From a virus: a stretch of 21,833 nucleotides of DNA. The position numbers and the translations under genes are program-made. The stretch is from positions 1-21,833 of the IMG/VR virus record IMGVR_UViG_3300025168_000775. The stretch is one strand, 5' to 3'. Positions within the stretch are counted from its first letter, which is position 1, and every line of letters starts with the position of its first letter. The notes under the pieces were generated by a model. That model searched no databases, was not told the DNA's origin, and saw only the letters and a list, made by a program, of their open reading frames with translations. Positions 1 through 6,918 of this stretch are shown here, in pieces.

Positions 1-1
1 T

Positions 2-736
2 AAAGAGCTAAAAGAAAAAGCTAAAGATGATGATTTTTATTATGGACACTTAGGCAAGTATGCCTTTAGTTCGTCAAATCTAAAACTTTTACTACAATCA
101 CCTAAAACATATAGAAACGTATTAAAATATGGTAACTCAGAAAATCAAGCACTAAGAGACGGATGGTTGTTTCATACTTGTGTTTTAGAACCTCACGTGT
201 TTGATGCACAAATTTATGTTGATGTACAAAGTAAGAACACAAAGAAATATAAAGAAGCAGTTGCTGAACATGGTAAGGTGTTTACTATGAAAGAAAAAAA
301 TGATGCTGAAAGATTAACCGATGCTTTGTTACGTAATGAAATGGTATTGCAAAAATTAAGTGGAGCAGAGTTTGAAGTTCCTGAGATAGGGACTGTTATG
401 GATTTTCCTTTTAGAGCAAAAGCAGATATATTAAAACCAGGCGAAGCAATGTACGATCTTAAAAGTACAAGTGCAATACAAGGATGGAAGTATGCTGCTG
501 ATAAATATGGTTATGATGTACAATGTTATTTATATTGTGAGCTATTTAATATAAAGCCAGAGAACATGGGATTCATAATAATAGACAAAGGCTCATTAGA
601 TATTGGATATGCAGAAGCAAATATAGATTTCTATAAAAGAGGAGAGATGAAAGCATTAAAAGCATTGAAAACTTTTCAAGAATGGTTCATGCAAGAATCT
701 GATCTTGATCAATATTATATAAATATAGAATTATGA
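2..736 (+). CDS. PD-(D/E)XK exonuclease, RecE/Cas4-like (5' end outside window)
   Basis: The reading frame is open from base 2, so the gene starts outside the window; 244 residues are visible. The N-terminal part has the pattern of phage RecE-like/DUF3799 nucleases: an S-S-x-L-K-x-L-L-x-S-P segment near residues 24-34, then G-W-L-F-H-x-x-V-L-E-P (54-64). The catalytic PD-(D/E)XK signature follows as D142, then D152-L-K154, with a Q-x-Y-L-Y motif at 174-178. Such enzymes degrade one strand of duplex DNA from the end, usually to feed a single-strand annealing protein. No annealing protein is visible, though one may lie upstream. A downstream TTG at 167 could be taken as a start, but that would remove the conserved N-terminal helix, so I reject it. 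The stop overlaps the next small gene as ATGA. The family is confident; the exact recombination role is inferred. Confidence 0.82.
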   Translation, partial: KELKEKAKDDDFYYGHLGKYAFSSSNLKLLLQSPKTYRNVLKYGNSENQALRDGWLFHTCVLEPHVFDAQIYVDVQSKNTKKYKEAVAEHGKVFTMKEKNDAERLTDALLRNEMVLQKLSGAEFEVPEIGTVMDFPFRAKADILKPGEAMYDLKSTSAIQGWKYAADKYGYDVQCYLYCELFNIKPENMGFIIIDKGSLDIGYAEANIDFYKRGEMKALKALKTFQEWFMQESDLDQYYINIEL

Positions 737-879
737 AGACTACATACAAAGCAACACAACAAGATATTAATATGCCAGTAGATAAAGATCTGGTAAATAG
801 AATATTAAAGTATTACTTCTACAGTTTAGGTATAGGAACTTTTTGGTTAATAATGCTTATTAATTTTATTATGTCGTAG
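733..879 (+). CDS. Small single-pass membrane protein, 48 aa
   Basis: The ATG overlaps the TGA of the exonuclease gene as ATGA, a coupling arrangement used repeatedly in this genome. The product has a charged, polar N-terminal half (residues 1-23, with several Lys and Asp) and a hydrophobic C-terminal half (about 28-48, rich in Tyr, Phe, Leu, Ile and Trp) that would form one membrane helix. I do not recognise a family. It could be a small inner-membrane effector or a non-functional short ORF. The overlap and lack of any other use for this interval favour a real gene. Confidence 0.5.
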   Translation: MKTTYKATQQDINMPVDKDLVNRILKYYFYSLGIGTFWLIMLINFIMS

Positions 880-915
880 AAAGGTATTATATTGCAGTTG
901 AAAAACACTACAACA

Positions 916-1179
916 ATGAATATTTTAAGAGAGGCAGACAGGATAGTTAACAAACGTTCTGACGAAAAAGAAAGGCAGTACGGACCATTTGAAGAAGGAA
1001 TGGAAAGATGTGCAAAGATTGCAAGCGGTATGACTGGTAAAGATCTGAAAGCATCAGATTGTTATGCTGTAATGGTAGCACTAAAACTATCAAGACATAG
1101 CTATAAATATAAAGAGGATAATTTGTTAGATGCGGTAGCATATTTAGGATCGCTTAATAACTACAAACAAAAGATCTAA
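916..1179 (+). CDS. DUF6378-like all-alpha phage protein
   Basis: The 87-residue product starts M-N-I-L-R-E-A-D and carries R-x-x-x-Y-G (near residues 20-23), a D-C-Y-A-V-M-V-A-L-K-L-S-R-H segment in the middle and a D-N-L-L-D-A-V-A-Y-L-G segment near the C-terminus. This is the pattern of small phage proteins now grouped as DUF6378, which look like relatives of the all-alpha NTP pyrophosphohydrolase (MazG-like) fold. The function is unproven; nucleotide-pool housekeeping is a guess that fits the neighbouring nucleotide genes. A TTG eight codons upstream (892) would also open the frame, but the ATG at 916 is preferred because the extra residues look like non-coding sequence and do not fit the family start. 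Confidence 0.6.
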   Translation: MNILREADRIVNKRSDEKERQYGPFEEGMERCAKIASGMTGKDLKASDCYAVMVALKLSRHSYKYKEDNLLDAVAYLGSLNNYKQKI

Positions 1180-1195
1180 CATTTAAAGATATAGT

Positions 1196-2119
1196 ATGAG
1201 AACTGCAATAATAAACTTATTAGGAAATGTACCTGTAAGGAAAAACTCACACAGTGCTGGTTGGAATTATGTTATAGCCAGTATCATAGAAGATAGATAT
1301 AAATCTTATCCAGACTTTATCAATAAACCACCTACTGATCTTAACAAGTATGATCTTATAGTTATTAATAATGGAGTTAATTACAAATCAAATAAGTTTA
1401 ATTTTTTTGGTGGTGTTCAACAAGGGACTATAGACAAGTTAATAGCTTTATCAAACTACAAGAATAAGCTAATATCCTTTAACGAGTCAGTAGATTTTAA
1501 ATACCTACTAAAACGTAAAGAGATAACAACTATACCTAATAGAGAGGTCGAGACAGCTTATACAATTAAAGATAAAATGATAGTCGGTGATTCTCATAGC
1601 GTGTCTATTTTTAAGAAAGGTAATGGCATACTTAGAATAGATGGAAAGACTTTACATGGATTTTTAAAGGACCCTTATAGTTACGTTAATTTTGATGAAC
1701 TAAAAGAGGTTACTTTATACTTTGGTAATATTGATGTAAGGTTTCATCTGTGTAGACAAGAGAATCCGGTAGCTGCAACATATAAATTAATAGATAAATA
1801 CGTAGAGTTTATAGGTAAACTAACAAGCGAAGGTAAAAAAGTAACAGTACAAGGTTTACTACCAATTGAAGATGTCTCTAGAAAAATACCTAATACAGGA
1901 CTTTATAACAACAGACCATTTTATGGTACACAAGAACAGAGAAATTGGCTAAGAGAAGAAATTAACTTTGAGCTAAGAAGACAAGCAACAAATCACAATT
2001 ACGAATATCAATCGATGTGGTTAAATTATCCATTAGAGTTTTTTATGATGGAATCAAGACAATCCGTACATATTTGTCCTGACTGGTATCTTAATAAAGA
2101 TTTTATAAATGTTGAATAA
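1196..2119 (+). CDS. SGNH/GDSL-hydrolase-like protein in the DNA-modification block
   Basis: This 307-residue protein is not recognised with confidence. Visible features are a G-D-S-H-S motif at 131-135, preceded by a hydrophobic strand (M-I-V) as in block I of SGNH hydrolases; a G-N-I-D-V-R segment at 177-182 that could correspond to the oxyanion block (G-x-N-D); and a C-terminal S-V-H-I at 290-293 that could carry the catalytic His. The order and spacing fit an SGNH fold preceded by a roughly 125-residue N-terminal domain of unknown type. The usual Asp two residues before the His is not obvious. Its stop overlaps the next gene by 11 bases and it opens the run of coupled genes that ends in the hydroxymethylase-like enzyme. 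A role in trimming, acylating or deacylating a base modification is inference only. Confidence 0.5.
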   Translation: MRTAIINLLGNVPVRKNSHSAGWNYVIASIIEDRYKSYPDFINKPPTDLNKYDLIVINNGVNYKSNKFNFFGGVQQGTIDKLIALSNYKNKLISFNESVDFKYLLKRKEITTIPNREVETAYTIKDKMIVGDSHSVSIFKKGNGILRIDGKTLHGFLKDPYSYVNFDELKEVTLYFGNIDVRFHLCRQENPVAATYKLIDKYVEFIGKLTSEGKKVTVQGLLPIEDVSRKIPNTGLYNNRPFYGTQEQRNWLREEINFELRRQATNHNYEYQSMWLNYPLEFFMMESRQSVHICPDWYLNKDFINVE

Positions 2120-3020
2120 ATTTAAGCAATACTACAGTAAAGCTAAGATGAATCAAGAAAGATTATATCAAGGCTACACTTGGACAAAAGAAGATATAGA
2201 TGATGATCTAATTTATAACGTACCTATATATGATGTAGTCAATAGAAAGTACGCAGCCTTTAGTTCATTGTTAGAAGCAATAAAAAAGAAAGACGATGAC
2301 CCAAAAGAAAATGGTAAATACTTCAATGATCATGAAATTAGTGATATTGATTTTATGTATATGTGTTATTTATTCCGTCTATGTGGTAGCGGTATTAATT
2401 ATAAGCCTAAGGAATCTGTTCCGTTTTATACACACGGTTTTGGAAACTTTTGGATAGTAGACTTATTAAGGTTAAGAATCTTTGACAAAGAAAGATGGTT
2501 AGAGAATATACCAGCCAAAAAATACTCAGACAATAAAGGTTACTTATTACCTATGATACCAGGAGGATTAAGAGATTTTATTTTAAATGAATCTTTAACT
2601 TTGTTTTATTGGATGCATAGCTGTATGGATAACTTAGAGATATTTGAATTAGTAGATCTAGGTAATGACTATCTACAACAGTTAGGTTATAAAAGACAAA
2701 ACTTCGTGTTGACTGCTTTCGCTATGGATATGGCAGAATATTATCCTAACAAAGTGAAAAGAGATAGCAAGGTATATATCGGAACTAACGCAAAGAAATG
2801 TCTAAAAGAAATATATCCAAATGTTAAAGGCATAGGAAGTAATTTAAATGTAACTAATGATTTGTTAGATCAATTGTGTAATTTAACAGGAGATTTCAGT
2901 TACAAGTATGACATGGAAGATGTAGCATGTGATTTTATTAGATATAAAAATAACTTCCAGAGTCCACATCACATTAGAATGAATAACGGAATTAAATACT
3001 ATAACAATGTTTTTAAATAA
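2109..3020 (+). CDS. aGPT-PPlase / HMUDK-helical-domain-like DNA base hypermodification enzyme
   Basis: The 303-residue product matches by eye the helical family that includes alpha-glutamyl/putrescinyl thymine pyrophosphorylases and the helical domain of 5-hydroxymethyl-dU DNA kinases. Landmarks are R-L-Y (18-20), Y-T-W-T-x-x-D (23-29), N-V-x-x-x-D-x-x-x-R (37-46), R-L-C-G-S-G-I-N-Y (90-98), H-G-F-G-N-F-W (109-115) and a C-terminal M-E-D-V-A-C-D-F-x-R-Y (269-279). In known phage pathways (for example ViI, M6 and phiW-14 types) such enzymes displace pyrophosphate from activated 5-hydroxymethyl-uracil in DNA and attach an amine or amino acid. No P-loop kinase domain is fused here. It overlaps the upstream gene by 11 bases and the PLP-enzyme gene by 14, which suggests coordinated translation. 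The family call is from remembered motifs, not a profile search. Confidence 0.6.
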   Translation: MLNKFKQYYSKAKMNQERLYQGYTWTKEDIDDDLIYNVPIYDVVNRKYAAFSSLLEAIKKKDDDPKENGKYFNDHEISDIDFMYMCYLFRLCGSGINYKPKESVPFYTHGFGNFWIVDLLRLRIFDKERWLENIPAKKYSDNKGYLLPMIPGGLRDFILNESLTLFYWMHSCMDNLEIFELVDLGNDYLQQLGYKRQNFVLTAFAMDMAEYYPNKVKRDSKVYIGTNAKKCLKEIYPNVKGIGSNLNVTNDLLDQLCNLTGDFSYKYDMEDVACDFIRYKNNFQSPHHIRMNNGIKYYNNVFK

Positions 3021-3903
3021 ACAAACAGATGATTTTAACTTAGACTACTTCCCTAGTAAAAGAAGCTCATTGTTTCATTACTTAGATATGACTAAAAACT
3101 TTGAATCATCTTTTAGAGACATGATAACAGTTAATGTTGATGGCTACAATGTTATAGATGAAAGTAGATCTAATCCTTATGGTGCGAAGTCAAGATTTGG
3201 TGAATACATGGTTCAAAACGTAAAAGAAAAAGAGATAGTTTACGTACAACCTAGAGTGGGGTTTGCAGGAATTAGCTTATCTTATTTATGTAAAAAATAT
3301 AATAAGAACCTAACGCTAGTGATGCCATCTAGTAAAGAAGCAAGTGAACATCAAAGGTTGTGCATAGAGATGGGAGCTAAGCCATTGTTTTGTAGAATAG
3401 CAGCAATGCCTAATGCAAATAGAATAGCAAAGCGATATGCAGAAGAACGTAATGCTTTCTTCGTGCCACTTGGATTAAAGCATGAACATGTAACTGCAAA
3501 TGCTGTAAGATCGATACATGATTATTTTAAAGATAAAGAGAAACCTAAAAGAATGTGGAGTGTAATAAGTACTGGTGTACTTACTAGAGCTTTACAAATA
3601 GCTTTACCTGATACAGAATTTTTTGCTGTAGCTGTTGCTAGAAATATACAACAAGGTGAATTAGGTCGTGCAAAGTTTTATTCTTATCATAAAGCATTTA
3701 CAAGTGAGTCAGACGTTGTGCCACATAAATTTAATAGTGAAAGATGTTACGATAGTAAAGGATGGGATTACATGCTAAGATATGGTCAAAAAGGTGACTG
3801 GTTTTTTAACGTAGCAGGCCAAGCACCAAAGACAAAGATAGAAGCAAAAGATATAGACTCTTATAGAGATTGGAATGACTTAAAAGATTTTAATGGATTT
3901 TAA
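3007..3903 (+). CDS. PLP-dependent fold-type II enzyme (cysteine synthase / threonine synthase superfamily)
   Basis: The 298-residue protein has the core of the tryptophan-synthase-beta superfamily. E-S-R-S-N-P-Y-G-A-K-S-R (52-63) corresponds to the E...NPTGSFKDR block, making Lys61 the likely Schiff-base lysine. P-R-V-G-F-A-G-I-S-L (82-91) stands where the S-G-N-x-G loop normally is. M-P-S-S-K-E-A (106-112) and E-M-G-A (121-124) match the Rossmann-like strand and the E-x-G-A turn. S-T-G-V-L-T-R-A-L (188-196) replaces the Gly-rich phosphate-binding loop. The altered S-G-N and G-S-G-G loops suggest a diverged substrate. In this position it could build or rearrange an amino-acid-derived side chain on DNA, as PLP enzymes do in other hypermodifying phages. 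It overlaps the downstream gene by 11 bases. The substrate is unknown. Confidence 0.72.
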   Translation: MFLNKQTDDFNLDYFPSKRSSLFHYLDMTKNFESSFRDMITVNVDGYNVIDESRSNPYGAKSRFGEYMVQNVKEKEIVYVQPRVGFAGISLSYLCKKYNKNLTLVMPSSKEASEHQRLCIEMGAKPLFCRIAAMPNANRIAKRYAEERNAFFVPLGLKHEHVTANAVRSIHDYFKDKEKPKRMWSVISTGVLTRALQIALPDTEFFAVAVARNIQQGELGRAKFYSYHKAFTSESDVVPHKFNSERCYDSKGWDYMLRYGQKGDWFFNVAGQAPKTKIEAKDIDSYRDWNDLKDFNGF

Positions 3904-4525
3904 TAATGCTAATGACGCTTTTAAAGTGTTGTACGAAAAGATACATAGAACAGGTAAAGTTGTAGATAACACTATGGCTTTATTTAACATAGGATTTAAT
4001 ATAATTAAACCTTTAGATAATGTTATAAAAACAGACTGGAGAAACTGGAACAAAGATTATGCTGATTATGAATGGCAATGGTATTTGTCAGGAGATAGAT
4101 CTGGTAAAGATATAGCAAAGAGAGCAAAGATCTGGAATAATTGTATGGACAAAGATGGCAATGTGAATTCTAATTATGGTTATCATTGGAAACAAAACAA
4201 TCAGATAGAATATGTCATAAAAGAATTAAGGACTAATCCGAATAGTAGACGTGCTAGTATAAGTATATACAATGCAAAAGATAGGCATAACTTTGAAAGA
4301 GACACACCATGCACTTATGCTATTAACTTTAGTATATATAATGATAAACTTAATATGAGTGTTCTAATGCGCTCTAACGATCTGTGGTACGGTTTCTGCA
4401 ATGATCAATATTGCTTTAGTAAACTACAAGAGAAAATTGCAAACTCATTAGATAAAGAAGTTGGTTACTATTATCACTTCGCACAGAATTTACATTTATA
4501 CAATAACTTTTTAAATAAGAAATAA
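3893..4525 (+). CDS. Thymidylate-synthase-superfamily pyrimidine (hydroxy)methylase
   Basis: At 210 residues it is shorter than E. coli ThyA (264) but keeps the core. R-T-G (19-21) corresponds to the phosphate-binding start, E60-W-Q-W-Y-L-S-G-D to the HELLWFLxGD block, Y-G-Y-H-W (95-99), N-S-R-R (117-120), P-C140 as the catalytic Cys, R160-S-N-D163 and H201-L-Y203. An ungapped alignment from Cys140 puts Asp171 at the position of E. coli Asn177, the residue that selects uracil over cytosine. T4 dCMP hydroxymethylase has Asp there, so dCMP is a plausible substrate, although dUMP cannot be excluded. The residue after the catalytic Cys is Thr instead of His. The gene lies inside the coupled modification block and its TAATG junction runs into the MazG-like gene. 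A simple dTMP-making role is less likely. Confidence 0.78.
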   Translation: MDFNNANDAFKVLYEKIHRTGKVVDNTMALFNIGFNIIKPLDNVIKTDWRNWNKDYADYEWQWYLSGDRSGKDIAKRAKIWNNCMDKDGNVNSNYGYHWKQNNQIEYVIKELRTNPNSRRASISIYNAKDRHNFERDTPCTYAINFSIYNDKLNMSVLMRSNDLWYGFCNDQYCFSKLQEKIANSLDKEVGYYYHFAQNLHLYNNFLNKK

Positions 4526-4818
4526 TGAATATATACGAATTAATAAGATCTTGGGCAAAACAACGTGGCATATATGACTCAGGAGATCCAAAGACACAGT
4601 TAGTAAAATTAGTAGAAGAACAAGGAGAGCTTGCAGAAGCAGTACTTAAAAATGACCCTGTAGAAATAGAAGACGCAATTGGAGATATGATAGTAGTGTT
4701 AACAAACTTAGCTTACTTTTATGATCTTAAAGTTGAAGACTGTATTGAGAGTGCATACGATGAAATAAAAAACAGACAAGGTAAAATGATTAACAATACA
4801 TTTGTTAAAGATGAGTAG
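4525..4818 (+). CDS. MazG-like nucleotide pyrophosphohydrolase
   Basis: The 97-residue product is a single MazG-type domain. E31-E32-x-x-E35 (E-E-Q-G-E-L-A-E-A) on the second helix and E49-D50-A-I-G-D54 on the third form the Mg2+-binding acidic set of all-alpha NTP pyrophosphatases, and a fourth helix ends near residue 85. The enzymes cleave (d)NTPs to monophosphates. Next to a hydroxymethylase-like gene, a likely job is to clear the unmodified triphosphate or supply the monophosphate substrate; this is inference. The start codon overlaps the previous stop (TAATG). The length is typical for phage single-domain members. Confidence 0.85.
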   Translation: MNIYELIRSWAKQRGIYDSGDPKTQLVKLVEEQGELAEAVLKNDPVEIEDAIGDMIVVLTNLAYFYDLKVEDCIESAYDEIKNRQGKMINNTFVKDE

Positions 4819-5227
4819 GATAGCTACACTAGTAAAAGAAGTAAATATGCTTACTAGGTTAGATGTGTTTAAAAATACAAGAAAGAGAGAATACGTAGAA
4901 GCTAGATCCTTATTAATGACTGTACTTAAAAGATATTTCAAATACAGACTAATGGATATAGAAGAAGTATTTAAACAATTTGGCTACCCTGTAACTCATG
5001 CTACTATTATACATGGACTCAAATCTTTTGACATGTACTTAAGTTATAGCGAAGATCTTAAAGAGTGGTATCATGCGATAGTACTTGACTTATCTAATGA
5101 TGTAGGTGAAGCAAGAATTGATTTTATAATTCCTAAATTAAAGTATTTATCCGATGATGATCTGCTAGTTCTTACTAATCAAGTAAAAGAAATGTATGAA
5201 GATGCTATTATAAACATGAAGGATTAA
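4811..5227 (+). CDS. DnaA C-terminal-domain-like DNA-binding protein
   Basis: The start chosen is the ATG at 4811, giving 138 residues and an 8-base overlap with the MazG-like gene (ATGAGTAG). A TTG at 4802 is possible but unnecessary. Residues about 24-74 resemble domain IV of DnaA, a TrpR-like helix-turn-helix: R-K-R-E-Y-V-E-A-R-S-L-L, then I-E-E-V-F-K-Q-F-G, then the signature-like T-H-A-T-I-I-H-G-L-K-S, where DnaA has D-H-T-T-V-x-H-A. There is no AAA+ ATPase domain. The C-terminal 65 residues are acidic and unfamiliar. It probably binds DnaA-box-like sequence, either as a replication initiator accessory factor, a regulator, or a decoy for host DnaA. The domain call is fairly good; the role is open. 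Confidence 0.68.
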   Translation: MSRIATLVKEVNMLTRLDVFKNTRKREYVEARSLLMTVLKRYFKYRLMDIEEVFKQFGYPVTHATIIHGLKSFDMYLSYSEDLKEWYHAIVLDLSNDVGEARIDFIIPKLKYLSDDDLLVLTNQVKEMYEDAIINMKD

Positions 5228-5236
5228 TTACACAAA

Positions 5237-5434
5237 TTGTACATAAATTCAGCAAAAAAGGGAATATTGATTATAATTGCGCTTGTATTTACGTCTTGCT
5301 TTACAATAAAAAGCACGGTAGTAAACAAGTTAGATAAGACTTTTCCTATGTCAAAATACACAATCAAAAAGATAAACAAAATAAAAGATTCGTTAATCAA
5401 AAGAGAATGGCAAAAGATAAAGATCAATTTTTAG
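5237..5434 (+). CDS. Small putative lipoprotein, 65 aa (TTG start)
   Basis: The product begins with a short basic stretch (S-A-K-K), a hydrophobic core (I-L-I-I-I-A-L-V-F) and a lipobox-like F-T-S-C ending at Cys21. This is a typical signal peptide for lipidation and retention in the envelope. The mature part of about 44 residues is very basic (many Lys) and ends with K-I-N-F. The only usable start before the signal peptide is TTG at 5237, since the next ATG lies after the lipobox. The gene overlaps the terminase small subunit gene by 28 bases. A role in lysis (spanin-like) or superinfection exclusion is conceivable but unsupported. Moderate doubt remains because of the TTG start. Confidence 0.5.
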   Translation: MYINSAKKGILIIIALVFTSCFTIKSTVVNKLDKTFPMSKYTIKKINKIKDSLIKREWQKIKINF

Positions 5435-5745
5435 AAGTGTTTGCTAATAAATTAGGGAATGTAAGTAAAGCATGTGAAGCTACAGATATATCTCGTAGAA
5501 CATTTTACAATTGGCTTAAAGAAGAAGACTTTAGTAGCAAGGTAGAAGACGTTAGAGAAGGTCTAATAGACTTTGCTGAAGCACAGTTGTTATCTAACAT
5601 AAAAGAAGGAAAGACGGCAGAGATATTATTCTATCTAAAAACAAAAGGTAAGAAGAGAGGATACATTGAAAGACAAGAAGTAGAGACTGTAGGAGAGAAT
5701 CAGTTTGAAGTTAAGATAGTAAAGAATGAAACAGATACAGACTAA
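5407..5745 (+). CDS. Terminase small subunit-like HTH protein
   Basis: The 112-residue protein has an N-terminal helix-turn-helix (about 17-37: N-V-S-K-A-C-E-A-T-D-I-S-R-R-T-F-Y-N-W-L-K), then helices around D-F-A-E-A-Q-L-L and T-A-E-I-L-F-Y-L-K-T-K-G-K-K-R-G-Y. That last segment is characteristic of phage small terminase subunits of the Gram-positive/Bacteroidota type. The small subunit recognises the packaging site and hands DNA to the large subunit. It lies immediately upstream of the large-subunit gene with a 20-base overlap, which supports the call. The C-terminal 20 residues are polar and acidic and may contact the large subunit. Confidence 0.75.
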   Translation: MAKDKDQFLEVFANKLGNVSKACEATDISRRTFYNWLKEEDFSSKVEDVREGLIDFAEAQLLSNIKEGKTAEILFYLKTKGKKRGYIERQEVETVGENQFEVKIVKNETDTD

Positions 5746-6883
5746 CATTGTATTTGAAGAACTAGAAAGAATATCAGATTCCAAAATACGTGTTTTTCAA
5801 GGAGGAAGTAGAAGCGGTAAAACTTTTAATATTTTACTATGGATTATATTTAGCTACTGCTATAAAAACAAGAATAAGACTATATCTATATGTCGTAAGA
5901 CTTTACCTAGTTTAAAAGCTTCAGTACTACGAGACTTCTTAGAAATATTAAGATCTAACGAATTATATAGTGAGATATATCATAACAAGACTTCTAATGA
6001 ATATTGGTTAAATGGTAACTTAATAGAATTCTTTAGTCTTGACATGGGTTCTAGAGTAAGAGGTAGGAAAAGAGATCTGCTATTTGTAAACGAAGCAAAC
6101 GAGATAGACTACGAATCATGGTCTCAGTTGTTATTTAGAACAGACGGAGGTATAATCATTGACTATAATCCTCATGATCAGTTTCATTGGATATACGATA
6201 AAGTCTTAGATCGAGACGATTGCCAACTACATATATCTACTTACATAGATAATCCATTTATAAGTAAGACACTAAAAGATGAGATAGAAAGATTAAGAAT
6301 AACAGACCCACAATATTGGAGAGTATATGGACTAGGACTACGAGGTCAGAATAGATCATTAGTGTTTAAGTTTAATATAACAGATAAGATACCAGAAGAA
6401 GCAAAGCTATTAGCATACGGTTTAGACTTTGGATTCAGTAACGACCCAAGCTCGATGTGTGCGACTTACGTGTTAGGAGATGACATGTATGTTAAGGAAC
6501 TTCTATATAGTACAGGATTAACTAACCAAGACATTAGTAGAGAGTTTGACAAATTAGGTTTAGATAGAAGAGATGAGATCTTTGCTGATAGTTCAGAACC
6601 TAAATCAATTGAAGAACTACATAGAATGGGATGGAATGTAAAAGGCAAAAAGAAATATGAGATTAACTACGGTATAGATCTTATAAGAAGATACAGATTA
6701 AACGTGACTAAAGATAGTACTAATGCTATAAAGGAATTAGAAAGCTATAAGTTTATAGAGGATAAAAATGGTAACCCTACAAATAAGCCATTAGACAAAA
6801 ACAATCACTTCTGTGATAGTCTACGTTATTCAGTAGTACATAAATTGTCTTATCCTAATTACGGTAGATACGCTATTAAATAA
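5726..6883 (+). CDS. terL: Terminase large subunit
   Basis: The 385-residue packaging motor has the ATPase and nuclease halves in order. Walker A is G-G-S-R-S-G-K-T (26-33) and Walker B is L-L-F-V-N-E-A-N-E (118-126) with Glu catalytic. D-Y-N-P-H-D-Q-F-H-W (146-155) is the usual motif after Walker B. The RNase-H-like nuclease acidic residues are Asp234 (G-L-D-F-G-F-S-N-D-P), Asp288 (F-A-D-S-S-E-P) and Asp364 (H-F-C-D-S-L-R-Y). It translocates DNA into the prohead using ATP and cuts concatemers. The length is slightly short but complete. The gene is the last plus-strand gene before the minus-strand island; a weak hairpin with TTTT at 6919-6957 may end its transcript. Confidence 0.96.
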   Translation: MKQIQTNIVFEELERISDSKIRVFQGGSRSGKTFNILLWIIFSYCYKNKNKTISICRKTLPSLKASVLRDFLEILRSNELYSEIYHNKTSNEYWLNGNLIEFFSLDMGSRVRGRKRDLLFVNEANEIDYESWSQLLFRTDGGIIIDYNPHDQFHWIYDKVLDRDDCQLHISTYIDNPFISKTLKDEIERLRITDPQYWRVYGLGLRGQNRSLVFKFNITDKIPEEAKLLAYGLDFGFSNDPSSMCATYVLGDDMYVKELLYSTGLTNQDISREFDKLGLDRRDEIFADSSEPKSIEELHRMGWNVKGKKKYEINYGIDLIRRYRLNVTKDSTNAIKELESYKFIEDKNGNPTNKPLDKNNHFCDSLRYSVVHKLSYPNYGRYAIK

Positions 6884-6910
6884 AAAAAGGAGGGAAGTCC
6901 TAAGACCTCC
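6882..6910 (-). terminator. Rho-independent terminator for the leftward unit ending at 6976
   Basis: Read on the minus strand, GGAGG (complement of 6906-6910) pairs with CCTCC (complement of 6889-6893), with a 12-base loop that contains a further GTC/GAC pairing. Seven T residues follow (complement of the A-run 6882-6888). It sits 66 bases past the stop of the leftward gene. On the plus strand it lacks a T tract, so it should act mainly leftward. Confidence 0.65.
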
Positions 6911-6918
6911 ACTCCTAT

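Noticed and set aside
167-736. TTG-started version of the first exonuclease gene
   Set aside because: The frame stays open to the left edge and the upstream residues hold the conserved N-terminal motif of the nuclease family, so the gene is truncated by the window instead of starting at 167.
947-1141. Minus-strand ORF opposite the DUF6378-like gene
   Set aside because: It is the complement of a gene with a recognisable family pattern and has no leader or partner gene.
3893-4525. Plain thymidylate synthase for dTMP supply
   Set aside because: The Asn177 equivalent is Asp, the residue after the catalytic Cys is not His, the protein is shorter than usual and it is embedded among base-modification genes.
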